Shown here in pieces: positions 53,169 through 61,540 of a stretch of 64,000 bases of DNA. The position numbers and the translations under genes were made by a program. The notes beneath the pieces were generated by a model. It saw nothing but the letters and a program-made list of their open reading frames with translations, was not told the origin of the DNA and did no database searches. The first letter of the stretch is position 1; each line of letters begins with the position of its first letter. This DNA comes from Ancylomarina sp048268005 (GTDB lineage: Bacteria; Bacteroidota; Bacteroidia; Bacteroidales; Marinifilaceae), in assembly GCA_048268005.1 (NCBI GenBank), contig JBLWWJ010000001.1, forward strand, positions 248,001-312,000. Direction: 5' to 3'.

Positions 53169-54422
53169 ATGAAATTACTTATTAAGAATATAAAAAGATT
53201 GGTTCAGGTTGAAGATGAGCCAAGAAAGTGGGTTGCTGGTGCTGATATGGCTAAGCTAAACTGCATTGATAATGCTTTTTTATTAATCAATGAAGGCAAA
53301 ATAGAAGACTTTGGAATGATGTCTGCCATTCCGGATTTTGATGATATGGAAGGCGCTGAGGTTATGCAGGAGATTGATGCGACGGGTCGTATGGTTTTCC
53401 CATCTTTCTGTGATTCGCATACACATTTGGTTTATGCTGGTTCTCGCGAGATTGAGTACACAGATAAAATCAAAGGCCTTTCTTATGAAGAAATTGCTAA
53501 GCGTGGTGGAGGAATTTTGAACTCTGCTAAGCGTATGCACGAAGCGACTGAAGACGAATTGTATGAATCTGCAATGGAACGTCTTCACGAGATTATCGGA
53601 ATGGGAACCGGAGCTGTAGAGATTAAATCAGGCTATGGTTTGACTGTTGAAGATGAATTGAAGATGCTTCGTGTGATCAAGCGATTGAAAGAAACCACAC
53701 CTTTAAAGATTAAATCAAGCTTTTTAGGAGCTCACGCTGTACCTGCTGATTACAGAGGTCGTCAGGGAGAATATGTTGATATGGTAATCAACGAGATGAT
53801 TCCTTTGGTGGCTGCTGAAGATTTGGCTGATTATATAGATGTATTCTGCGATAAGGGATTCTTTACTGTTGAAGAAACGGATCGAATTTTGAATGCAGGA
53901 ATGAAACACGGAATGCGCCCAAAGATTCATGCCAATGAATTGGATTACTCTGGTGGTATTCAGGTAGGTGTGAAATACAATGCCCTTTCTGTTGATCACC
54001 TTGAGTTTGTAGGCGATGCTGAAATCGAATCATTAAAAGGATCGGAAACCATGCCAACGGTTTTACCAGGTGCTGCTTTCTTCTTGAATATGGTTTGTTC
54101 ACCAGTACGCAAAATGATGGATGCAGGTTTACCCGTTGCTTTAGCTTCTGACTTTAACCCAGGCTCATCTCCATCAGGTAATATGAAATTCATTTTGTCT
54201 TTGGCATGTATCAATTACAAAATGCTACCACAAGAAGCGATTAATGCAACTACGATTAACTCGGCGTACGCTATGGGTGTACAGGATGAAGTGGGTAGTA
54301 TTGCTCGTGGTAAAATTGCCAATGTGTTTATCACAAAAGAAATTCCTTCAATCGAATTTATGCCATATGCTTATGGTAGCAATCTCGTTGATACGGTAAT
54401 ACTTAATGGACAAGTCCTTTAA
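53169..54422 (+). CDS. hutI: Imidazolonepropionase
   Basis: HutI opens the ring of imidazolone-5-propionate to formiminoglutamate, step 3 of histidine degradation. The 417-residue amidohydrolase has the metal site CDSHTHLVYAGSR, the substrate-binding EIKSGYGLT, GAHAVP, IHANELDYSGG, DHLEF and LASDFNPGSSPSGNM. Full length. The next gene, ftcD, uses its product, so these form a hut operon, although a terminator-like repeat lies in the 171-bp gap. hutH and hutU are not in the window. Confidence 0.97.
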   Translation: MKLLIKNIKRLVQVEDEPRKWVAGADMAKLNCIDNAFLLINEGKIEDFGMMSAIPDFDDMEGAEVMQEIDATGRMVFPSFCDSHTHLVYAGSREIEYTDKIKGLSYEEIAKRGGGILNSAKRMHEATEDELYESAMERLHEIIGMGTGAVEIKSGYGLTVEDELKMLRVIKRLKETTPLKIKSSFLGAHAVPADYRGRQGEYVDMVINEMIPLVAAEDLADYIDVFCDKGFFTVEETDRILNAGMKHGMRPKIHANELDYSGGIQVGVKYNALSVDHLEFVGDAEIESLKGSETMPTVLPGAAFFLNMVCSPVRKMMDAGLPVALASDFNPGSSPSGNMKFILSLACINYKMLPQEAINATTINSAYAMGVQDEVGSIARGKIANVFITKEIPSIEFMPYAYGSNLVDTVILNGQVL

Positions 54423-54442
54423 GAATTGATAATTATAAATTA

Positions 54443-54506
54443 TTCTCCCTTTTCAGGGAAGATGTCCGAGTCTCGAAGGCTTTGGGGCAAAGGGGAGTTT
54501 TTTAGT
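54443..54506 (+). terminator. Terminator-like repeat between hutI and ftcD
   Basis: CTCCCTTTT pairs imperfectly with AAAGGGGAG across a ~40-base loop, and T6 follows. The left arm resembles the dispersed repeat at 4493-4522. It may partly separate hutI and ftcD transcription. Confidence 0.5.
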
Positions 54507-54593
54507 TTAAAAATCATATTTGATCATAAAGAATCTGTAAAATCAGCGTCAAGCTTGTTTTCTAAATAATAGAATATTTAAATACAATATACA

Positions 54594-56294
54594 ATGAAAC
54601 AATTAATCGAATGTGTTCCTAATTTTTCTGAAGGGAACGACATGAATATCATTAAGCAGATTACTAACGAAATTGAATCTGTAGAAGGTGTAAGCCTTGT
54701 TGATGTTGATCCAGGTAAAGCAACTAACCGTACGGTTGTAACTATGGTTGGTACTCCTGATGAGGTTTTGGAAGCAGCTGTAAAAGCTGTTAAAAAAGCG
54801 GCTGAGTTAATTGATATGAGCAAGCATTCTGGTGCACACCCTCGTTTCGGTGCAACTGACGTTTGTCCATTGGTTCCTGTTGCGAACATTACAATGGAAG
54901 AGACGGTTGTTTTGGCGCACAAATTGGCTGAGCGTATCGGTACAGAGCTAGGTATTCCAGTATATTGTTACGAGAATGCAGCACGTATCGAAGAGCGTAA
55001 AAATCTTGCTACATGTCGTGCAGGTGAGTATGAGGCAGTTAAAGATCGTATTGGAACTGAGCGTTGGAAGCCAGATTTCGGACCTTCTGAGTTTACTGAG
55101 GCTGTTGCAAAATCAGGTGTTACTGCAGTAAGTGCACGTAACTTCCTAGTTGCATATAACTTCAACTTGAATACAACTTCTACTCGTCGTGCCAATGCAA
55201 TTGCATTTGATGTACGTGAACGTGGTCGTTCTAAGCGTGAAGGAAACCCTATTACAGGTAAAATTATTAAAGATGAGAATGGTAATCCAGTAATGGAGCC
55301 AGGAACATTGAAGGCAACTAAAGCTATTGGTTGGTTTATTGAGGAGTTTGGCGTAGCTCAAATTTCTATGAACATGACTGATATCTCTGTGACTTCTATT
55401 CACCAGGCATTCGACGAAGTTTGTGCTAAGGCTCAAGCTCGTGGTATCCGTGTAACAGGTTCTGAGCTTGTAGGTGTTGTACCATTGAAAGCGATGTTGG
55501 ATGCAGGTAAACATTACCTACGTATGCAAGGTCGTTCTACAGGTATTGCTGATCGTGAGATTATCAAGATTGCGGTTAAGTCTCTAGGTCTAGATGAGCT
55601 TTACCCATTCGATGCTGACAAGAAGATCATTGAGTATATTCTTGAGAACGAAGCTAAAAAAGGATCGAAGAAATTGGTTGACATGAGCTTAACTGCTTTT
55701 GTTGAAGAAACCGCTTCAGAATCTATGGCTCCGGGTGGAGGATCTATCTCTGCTTATATGGGTGCAATGGGTGCTGCTCTAGGTTCAATGGTTGCTAACC
55801 TTTCTGCTCACAAGCCAGGATGGGACGAGCGTTGGGAAGAGTTCTCTGACTGGGCTGAGAAAGGTAAAGAGTACCACTCTAAGTTGAATTGGTTAGTTGA
55901 CGAAGATACAAACGCCTTCAATAAAATTATGGATGCCATTCGTTTGCCTAAGAAAACTGAGGAGGAGAAAGCTGCTCGTGCTGAGGCAATGGAAGATGCA
56001 ACTAAATTTGCAACTATGGTTCCTTTCCAAACTATGGAGCTTTGCTTGGGATCTATGGATGTTGCTAAGGCAATGGCTGAGATCGGAAACCCTAACTCTG
56101 TAACAGATGCTGGTGTTGGAGCATTAGCTGCTCGCTCAGGTGTAATCGGTGCTTTCATGAATGTGAAGATCAACGCTGCTGACCTTACAGATAAGGCTTG
56201 GGCTGCAGATATCATCGCTAAAGGACAAGCAATTGTTGACAAGGCACAAGCTCTTGAAAACGAAATCGTAGAAATGGTAAACGCTAAGATCTAA
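54594..56294 (+). CDS. ftcD: Bifunctional glutamate formimidoyltransferase / formimidoyltetrahydrofolate cyclodeaminase
   Basis: FtcD moves the formimino group from formiminoglutamate to tetrahydrofolate and then releases ammonia to give methenyl-THF. The 566-residue fusion starts with the transferase domain (LIECVPNFSEGND, KHSGAHPRFGATDVCPLVP) up to ~residue 330. The cyclodeaminase domain follows (VEETASESMAPGGGSISAYMGA, AARSGVIGAFMNVKINA). It is fused as in animals and many Bacteroidota. Codon use is close to that of highly expressed genes. With hutI it feeds histidine carbon into glutamate and one-carbon pools. Confidence 0.97.
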   Translation: MKQLIECVPNFSEGNDMNIIKQITNEIESVEGVSLVDVDPGKATNRTVVTMVGTPDEVLEAAVKAVKKAAELIDMSKHSGAHPRFGATDVCPLVPVANITMEETVVLAHKLAERIGTELGIPVYCYENAARIEERKNLATCRAGEYEAVKDRIGTERWKPDFGPSEFTEAVAKSGVTAVSARNFLVAYNFNLNTTSTRRANAIAFDVRERGRSKREGNPITGKIIKDENGNPVMEPGTLKATKAIGWFIEEFGVAQISMNMTDISVTSIHQAFDEVCAKAQARGIRVTGSELVGVVPLKAMLDAGKHYLRMQGRSTGIADREIIKIAVKSLGLDELYPFDADKKIIEYILENEAKKGSKKLVDMSLTAFVEETASESMAPGGGSISAYMGAMGAALGSMVANLSAHKPGWDERWEEFSDWAEKGKEYHSKLNWLVDEDTNAFNKIMDAIRLPKKTEEEKAARAEAMEDATKFATMVPFQTMELCLGSMDVAKAMAEIGNPNSVTDAGVGALAARSGVIGAFMNVKINAADLTDKAWAADIIAKGQAIVDKAQALENEIVEMVNAKI

Positions 56295-56319
56295 TAGCAA
56301 ACCACACTATATTTTATTC

Positions 56320-56358
56320 AGACCTGTCAGACTTCAAAACCTGACGGGTCTTTTTTTT
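56320..56358 (+). terminator. Terminator of ftcD
   Basis: An 11-bp stem (56320-56330 with 56341-56351, one G-U pair) with a 10-base loop is followed by T8. Confidence 0.9.
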
Positions 56359-56365
56359 ACTGTCA

Positions 56366-56560
56366 TTATGATGGTATTAGAATTGTCATTACGAAGGAGC
56401 CTAAGCGACTGATGTAATCTCACATAAATACATCCAACCTGCCTTTAATCAGTACTGTTTTAATATCCATTGGGGCGTTCCCTTCGGGGCAGGCTTTCCA
56501 TTACAACTCCTCGGATGGTTTTCACTGCAAATAAGCGAAGCGATTCACGAATACAATTCG
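56366..56560. repeat. Degenerate dispersed repeat remnants
   Basis: This ~195-bp spacer holds no gene. It starts with GTCATTACGAAGGAGC and contains a GC-rich palindromic patch near 56473-56494 (GGGGCGTTCCCTTCGGGGC). Both resemble intergenic repeat families common in Bacteroidota genomes. Composition differs from the flanking AT-rich DNA. Confidence 0.45.
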
Positions 56561-56657
56561 AAATATATATGAATGAGTAATCCTTAATGCAAGTTTGCTG
56601 AGCTTTGTGTATTTTTCATAACTTTAGAAAAAATATTACAATTAAATTAGTTATAAG

Positions 56658-57038
56658 ATGATGAATTTTTATTATCACCATTATTATGCGCAATATAGGT
56701 TTTATGCAATAATGGATGATACTCTAGGTACTATAACTTTTAGAGAACCAGAAAAAACATGTGTGAATTTTATTACTATACTTGAAGTCGTTAATTTAAT
56801 TTCAATATGGAGTCATTTTAATCTTCCTCCTCTAATTTTTTCGGGTCCTTTTAGTACTTTGATTGCATTAGGCCTAATCGGTCTTGTGAATTACTTAGTT
56901 TTAATAAGAAACAACAAATACAAGGAAATAATTTGTGAGTTAGACTCCAGTGCAAGTAGTAATATTTTTGTTGCCTCTACAATATCTTTCCTTTATGTTA
57001 TTTTAACTTTTGTATGGCTTTTTATTGAGTTTTATTGA
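56658..57038 (+). CDS. Small membrane protein of unknown function
   Basis: A 126-residue protein with three predicted hydrophobic segments (about residues 38-55, 60-84 and 100-124) and an aromatic-rich N-terminus (NFYYHHYYAQYRFYA). I do not recognise a named domain; similar short membrane proteins occur singly in many Bacteroidota genomes. It lies between repeat remnants and the metal-receptor unit, an accessory setting. The start at 56658 (or the next ATG, 56661) is the only sensible one. Confidence 0.6.
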   Translation: MMNFYYHHYYAQYRFYAIMDDTLGTITFREPEKTCVNFITILEVVNLISIWSHFNLPPLIFSGPFSTLIALGLIGLVNYLVLIRNNKYKEIICELDSSASSNIFVASTISFLYVILTFVWLFIEFY

Positions 57039-57139
57039 AGAATAAATCTGGACCAGCAACTTTCATAAATCACAAGTTTGTCATGCTTTGACTATATGTG
57101 AACATCAAATGTCGAGGTATAGCTTTCACCTAGTTTATT

Positions 57140-57172
57140 GAGAGCCTCACAAAAAAGTGAGACCCTCATTTT
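57140..57172. terminator. Hairpin between two convergent genes
   Basis: GAGAGCCTCAC pairs with GTGAGACCCTC (57140-57150 with 57157-57167, with G-U pairs) across six A residues. The T-tract is modest. It shares the AGAGCCTCAC arm with the terminator at 60226-60250. Confidence 0.5.
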
Positions 57173-57195
57173 CTCAATTAGTTATCGATTAAATC

Positions 57196-59553
57196 TTAAA
57201 GAAGATTTCCGATTTTAAGACCAATACTGATTGTTCTTGGATTCCCGGCACCGTATATATAGGCTGGATCTCTGTCAATGCCTTTGTCAAAGTCATCCTG
57301 ATAGGAGTTGAATATATTCTTGACACCACCCCAAACTTGTATGTCTGCTCCATTCAACTTTGTAGTGTATTCTATTTTTGCACCAAGGTCGGTAAAAGCT
57401 GAGCTCTCTCTCAATTCACCTTCAATTGGATCGGCAATTGTGTTTCCATAATAAGGCACATACATCTTACCTGTATAGTTTCCTGTAGCAGAGAAACACC
57501 ATTTGTCCATGAAATCCCAGTCTATTGCTACAAAACCATAGTTGTTGGGCGTGCGCATAAACTCTTTTTTCGAGAAATTAATTTCCTGAGGCTTTTCATA
57601 CTTACTTTTCTGTGAGGTAAAGCCGGCAGTCAGACTGAAATTGCTTGAAGGGACAATATTAAGTTCTGTGTTGATACCATAAACTAATGCACCATCAGTT
57701 GCATTTGTTCGTGTTGAAATAACTACTTTATCTGCATCAGGTTCTGATCTTTCATTCACAAAGGCATCATTTAATTGAGTGTAAAAACCTTCTACCAAAA
57801 AGCCAATTTGGGTTGTTCCAATCTTTGTATTGTAGTCTAAGGATGTCATATAAGAATGACTGGTTTCTTTCTTCAGATTGGCACTGTTCTTATGAATGAT
57901 TCTTTGTGCTGTAGATGAGATGATGTGTAAGTCTTCATCAAAAATTTGCGGCGCTCTATAGCCTTGAGAATAACTTACCCGGAATTGTAGGTTAGGAATT
58001 ATATCGTATAAAATATTAACTCTTGGACTGAATACAGTTCCTGATTTGTCAGTGTTCTCATCTCCTGATTCTTTAGCATTATCCTTTATATCGTAATGAT
58101 CCAAACGACCTCCCAGGGATAAGCTAAGTTTTTCAAATTTATAAGTGTATTGACCAAATAAACCCGTTGTACTACTCGTTTGATCAGAGATTAATTTATT
58201 ATCGGTATGCATATCATTTTCTCTATCATAGTATCCCAGTTTGGTGTCTTCCAGAGATGAACTCGTATATTCTAAGCCCAATACAAAAGATGAATTGTCA
58301 AACTTTCCATTGTATTGCGCACCCACATTGTAGGTGAAATCGTCTGTTTGTCCATAGTCTGAGGGTGATTGTTCAACCCCATAATAGGAAGCTCTGTCTA
58401 CTTTTTGTCCAGACAGGTATATAGATAACTTATCTTCATCTCTGAAAAATTGGTCGTATGATATGGCCGTTGTTGTTAGCTTATGCTCCAATTGCTCTGC
58501 AATATCGGCTTCGTGAGGCAGGTAATCAAACATGTTTCCTCCACGTCTTTCTTCATTTATATGAAAGAAATCAATCGCAAGTTTTCCTCTAAAACCAAAA
58601 CGATGGAAAAAACGTGAACCTACTGTTGTATTATCTAATTGAGTTAGCTCGGAGAAGCCATCATTATTGGCATCAAAAGCTTCTTTATCTCTGTAAAAAC
58701 CATAGACTGATAGTCCGGTTTTGTAGTCGTCCGAAACGACAGATGCATTAAAGTTGACATTGTAATCCAATGCTGGATGATCTGAACCATCAACACCAAC
58801 ACCTATAAGACTAGAGCTAGTTCCGATTTCAAATGAGTCGTTAAGCGGATCTTTAAGAATCATATTGATGGTACCTGCTATGGCATTACTACCATAAAGA
58901 GCCGAGCCTCCACCACGAACTACTTCAACCTTTTCAATCATATTGGTAGGTATCAGTTCCAGTCCGTACACACCAGCCAGACCACTAAAAATTGGTCGGC
59001 TATTAATTAGGATTTGAGAGTAGGGACCCATCATGCCATTCATTCGCACCTGATTGAAACCGCAGTTCTGGCAGTTGGTTTCCATTCTCAAACCAGGACT
59101 GAAATTCAAGCTTTCACTCAGTACCGTTGACTGACTGACTGCAAATAGGGCAGGTGATATGGAACTTACAATTACCGGAGATTCAGTTCTTTTACTTGCT
59201 CCTTTATCACCGGTTACAACAACCTCGTCTATACCTAAGGCATCTGCTTCGATATTAAATTTTACTTCGATGGTTTCATTGGCTTGTGTAATAACCGTTT
59301 TTTCCTGGCTTTTATACCCCAGGGCGGAAACCATAATGGTTAGTTTCCCCAGTGGAAGGTCGATTAATCGATAATGACCTGTTGCATCGGTTGCAACACC
59401 TATGGTTGTTCCTTTAACAATCACATTAACAAAAGGGATGTGTTCTCCCTGACTGATGACATGTCCAACAATAACGGCGTCGTTGTGTTGCTTTTGGCTA
59501 AAACTTAGTTGAGTAATAAATAATAAGGCTATTCCGAAAATGTATTTTTTCAT
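57196..59553 (-). CDS. TonB-dependent receptor with CxxC-containing plug, probably metal uptake
   Basis: A 785-residue receptor: signal peptide (KKYIFGIALLFITQLSFSQ), carboxypeptidase-D-like domain (AVIVGHVISQGEHIPFVNVI), TonB-box region GIDEVVVTGDKG, plug with ETNCQNCGFNQVRMNGM, IFSGLAGVYGLELIP and VEVVRGGGSALYGSNAIAG, and a barrel ending in ISIGLKIGNLL. The NCQNCGF cysteine pair in the plug marks a receptor subgroup often found beside metal-homeostasis genes. A histidine-rich protein gene lies just upstream on the same strand. Copper, zinc or nickel chelates are therefore likely substrates (inference). The start at 59553 gives the proper signal peptide; a 9-codon extension is open. Confidence 0.9.
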   Translation of the reverse strand: MKKYIFGIALLFITQLSFSQKQHNDAVIVGHVISQGEHIPFVNVIVKGTTIGVATDATGHYRLIDLPLGKLTIMVSALGYKSQEKTVITQANETIEVKFNIEADALGIDEVVVTGDKGASKRTESPVIVSSISPALFAVSQSTVLSESLNFSPGLRMETNCQNCGFNQVRMNGMMGPYSQILINSRPIFSGLAGVYGLELIPTNMIEKVEVVRGGGSALYGSNAIAGTINMILKDPLNDSFEIGTSSSLIGVGVDGSDHPALDYNVNFNASVVSDDYKTGLSVYGFYRDKEAFDANNDGFSELTQLDNTTVGSRFFHRFGFRGKLAIDFFHINEERRGGNMFDYLPHEADIAEQLEHKLTTTAISYDQFFRDEDKLSIYLSGQKVDRASYYGVEQSPSDYGQTDDFTYNVGAQYNGKFDNSSFVLGLEYTSSSLEDTKLGYYDRENDMHTDNKLISDQTSSTTGLFGQYTYKFEKLSLSLGGRLDHYDIKDNAKESGDENTDKSGTVFSPRVNILYDIIPNLQFRVSYSQGYRAPQIFDEDLHIISSTAQRIIHKNSANLKKETSHSYMTSLDYNTKIGTTQIGFLVEGFYTQLNDAFVNERSEPDADKVVISTRTNATDGALVYGINTELNIVPSSNFSLTAGFTSQKSKYEKPQEINFSKKEFMRTPNNYGFVAIDWDFMDKWCFSATGNYTGKMYVPYYGNTIADPIEGELRESSAFTDLGAKIEYTTKLNGADIQVWGGVKNIFNSYQDDFDKGIDRDPAYIYGAGNPRTISIGLKIGNLL

Positions 59554-59571
59554 ATTTGTGTGTGTGCATGC

Positions 59572-59603
59572 AATTACCATTGATATTATAGTTAATGGTA
59601 ATT
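59572..59603. promoter_or_regulatory. Inverted repeat upstream of the CxxC TonB receptor (candidate operator)
   Basis: AATTACCATT (59572-59581) and AATGGTAATT (59594-59603) form a perfect 10-bp inverted repeat with a 12-bp spacer, 19 bp before the receptor start codon. The half-sites are 22 bp centre to centre, two helical turns, as for a dimeric regulator. There is no T-run, so termination is unlikely. Confidence 0.55.
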
Positions 59604-59700
59604 TTATTTTAAGAGTAAAAAGGATGAATGATTTCTATTTAGTATGCTTTCATGGGCATACTATTATCCTTTGTTGATTTTTGTTTAAAGTAAGAGTGTA

Positions 59701-60051
59701 TTATTGTATTGGGGGGGCTCTGCCAAATTTGCGTGATAATAGAACGTTAACATATTCTATTTGCGGTCGATGGTTTTTATCGAAGTAAACATACGTGAAG
59801 GTTAGGCTAATAGCTATTGCACCAAGAAAAAATAATAGAGTGATATTATTTAAAATCAGTAGTTCATTTTCGTGATGATTGTGTTTCGAAGGGGGATTTT
59901 CTGTTTTGTCGAAAGGATGAGCATGAACGATAACTGATCCATCAGATAAGGTTTGGCTGTGGGTAAACAGGATACTATTAATAATTAGTAGTCCAATTAT
60001 ACTCATACCCAAATAGGATAGTGCTTTTATATCGTGTCTTACTCTTTCCAT
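59701..60051 (-). CDS. Histidine-rich two-TM protein linked to the metal receptor
   Basis: A 116-residue protein with TM helices at about 10-30 and 66-90. The segment between them is rich in histidine (H31, H43, H45, H57, H59, H60, with VHAHPF and KHNHHENE), a typical metal-coordinating loop that would face the periplasm. Similar short His-loop proteins sit next to TonB receptors in other Bacteroidota. It lies 147 bp upstream of the receptor gene on the same strand. Likely role: a metal-binding accessory for uptake or sensing (inference). No named family recognised with certainty. Confidence 0.75.
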   Translation of the reverse strand: MERVRHDIKALSYLGMSIIGLLIINSILFTHSQTLSDGSVIVHAHPFDKTENPPSKHNHHENELLILNNITLLFFLGAIAISLTFTYVYFDKNHRPQIEYVNVLLSRKFGRAPPIQ

Positions 60052-60225
60052 TCAGAGACAAATATAATTTAAATTGAATCTAAATAAAAGATTTTGTCGG
60101 AAATCTTACCACTAATATTAGAGTCTTTTTCTGTATTAAAGGCTAAGTCTCTTAGATCGTATTCTTTAAGTGAAAAAGTAGTCTCAAATTTCCTTATTGG
60201 ATTTTATTTTCAAGCTCAAATAAAT

Positions 60226-60254
60226 AGAGCCTCACTTTAAGTGAGGCTCTGTTA
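60226..60254 (-). terminator. Terminator of the NTF2-like gene
   Basis: A perfect 10-bp stem (60226-60235 with 60241-60250) with a 5-base loop lies 17 bp after the stop codon. The following minus-strand bases are ATTTATTTG. Confidence 0.75.
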
Positions 60255-60267
60255 TGTATTCTTTTAA

Positions 60268-60744
60268 TTATGCTTTTCCTTTCTTCTCTTTTGGAATTGC
60301 GTAAAATATCTTGCTTACTATTTTCCAGCCATCTTCAAACTTGATAAGCGATAGGTAATCGATGAATTTTTTCTTACCACCTTCATAGAACTCTATTTTT
60401 GATATAGCCACGTTTCCAGTAATATCAACAGACAAAAATTTGATGGTGGTGAATTCGTCCTGAAAGGCATATTTATGCTTCTTTTTGCCTGCTTTGGCAT
60501 TTTCTAGCCAGTTGTAGATAGGGTGTTTCCACATGGTATTGCCTTTTCCTGCACCTATTAGAGTAAAGCCAGGATGAATGCCTTTGTTTACAGCAACTTC
60601 ATCGGCATTATTGCATAGACCATCAACATAAGCATCTTGTATGACCTTTTTAATGCTTTCTTTTTCCTTTTGGATATCATCCTGAGCGAAAGAAATTGAG
60701 CATACAGAAATGAAACAGATTGCAGCTAGAATAAGTTTTTTCAT
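60268..60744 (-). CDS. Exported NTF2-like (lumazine-binding/DUF4440-type) protein
   Basis: A 158-residue protein with a signal peptide (KKLILAAICFISVCSISFAQ). It has a SnoaL/NTF2-like fold: helix IKKVIQDAYVDGLCN, GIHPGFTLIG, and the strands NVAISKIEFYEGGKKKFIDYLSLIKFEDGWKIVSKIFY. Proteins of this shape bind small ligands or act as isomerase-like enzymes; many Bacteroidota export them and no reaction is established. It lies upstream of the His-rich protein and the receptor on the same strand but has its own terminator, so operon membership is uncertain. Confidence 0.82.
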   Translation of the reverse strand: MKKLILAAICFISVCSISFAQDDIQKEKESIKKVIQDAYVDGLCNNADEVAVNKGIHPGFTLIGAGKGNTMWKHPIYNWLENAKAGKKKHKYAFQDEFTTIKFLSVDITGNVAISKIEFYEGGKKKFIDYLSLIKFEDGWKIVSKIFYAIPKEKKGKA

Positions 60745-60871
60745 CGTGTAATAGGTTTTGATTAATATTATTTGATTTTGAAGATGACTAATTTAATAAA
60801 ACATACTGATAATTAAAAGTTTGCGTCATTTGTTAACTGTGAGATGCTTAATGGGTATTAAAAAATCAGTC

Positions 60872-60937
60872 CGAAAGTTGCAGCTATCCCTGATATATTA
60901 TCTGGGATTATGGAGTTGGCGATTTATAATCGCCTTG
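60872..60937. repeat. REP-like unit, left copy (66 bp)
   Basis: 58 of 66 bases match the copy at 61608-61673 by direct alignment. It contains an imperfect ATCCC...GGGAT palindrome and the hairpin GGCGATT-TAT-AATCGCC (60918-60934). It lies 62 bp upstream of the RAYT remnant. Confidence 0.8.
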
Positions 60938-60998
60938 TAACCATTAAAATATTGAAGAGACGTATTGACTCTATTCTGATTAGTTTGTAATTTCAGGT

Positions 60999-61536
60999 AT
61001 GGGAATTAGAAATAAAATATCTGATGGTTATGTTTATTTCTTAACATTGACCGTTATTGATTGGGTTGATGTATTTACACGACCAGTCTATATTCATATT
61101 ATCATTGATTCTTTAATTTTTTGTCAAAAAGAGAAGGGATTGATAATCTATAGCTGGTGCTTAATGAGTAACTATTTGCACTTAATAGCGCAAGCTAAAG
61201 AAGATATCAGTTTATCCGATATTGAGGGATTTTAAGAAATTTACAAGTAAACAAATCATTAAAACAATGCTTGAAAATCCTGAAAGTCGAAGAGAATGGA
61301 TGTTGGATCGTTTTAGGTTTGCAGGAAAGTTTAAAAAGAATGTGACGTACAAATTATGGCAGGATGGAAATGAAGCTAAAGAAATTCATTCTTCTGAATT
61401 TTTATTACAAAAATTAGAATACATTCACGACAATCCAGTTAAATCTGAGGTTGTTGAGAATGCTATTGATTATAAATACAGTTCTGCTATTAATTACTCA
61501 GATGAGAAAGGTTTAATTGATGTTATTTTGATATGA
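60999..61536 (+). pseudogene. REP-associated tyrosine transposase (RAYT, Y1/IS200-like), frameshifted
   Basis: Two overlapping frames (60999-61235 and 61222-61536) together give one RAYT of ~175 residues. The first holds ISDGYVYFLTLTVIDW and IIYSWCLMSNYLHLIAQAKE. The second continues with RDFKKFTSKQIIKTMLENPE and LQKLEYIHDNPVKSEVV, the usual C-terminal helix. The frames join at about 61215-61225, where a 2-base loss or 1-base gain explains the shift. The HUH motif, normally HVH in SNHVHLI, reads YLH (Y59-L60-H61), so the metal site was also damaged. It is flanked by REP-like repeats on both sides. RAYTs process such repeats; this copy should be dead. Confidence 0.85.
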
Positions 61537-61540
61537 ATTT

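Noticed and set aside
55146..55514. 122-residue minus-strand open frame within ftcD
   Set aside because: Same reason: antisense shadow without recognisable domain.
55808..56242. 144-residue minus-strand open frame within ftcD
   Set aside because: Antisense to a highly conserved enzyme; produced by its codon bias.
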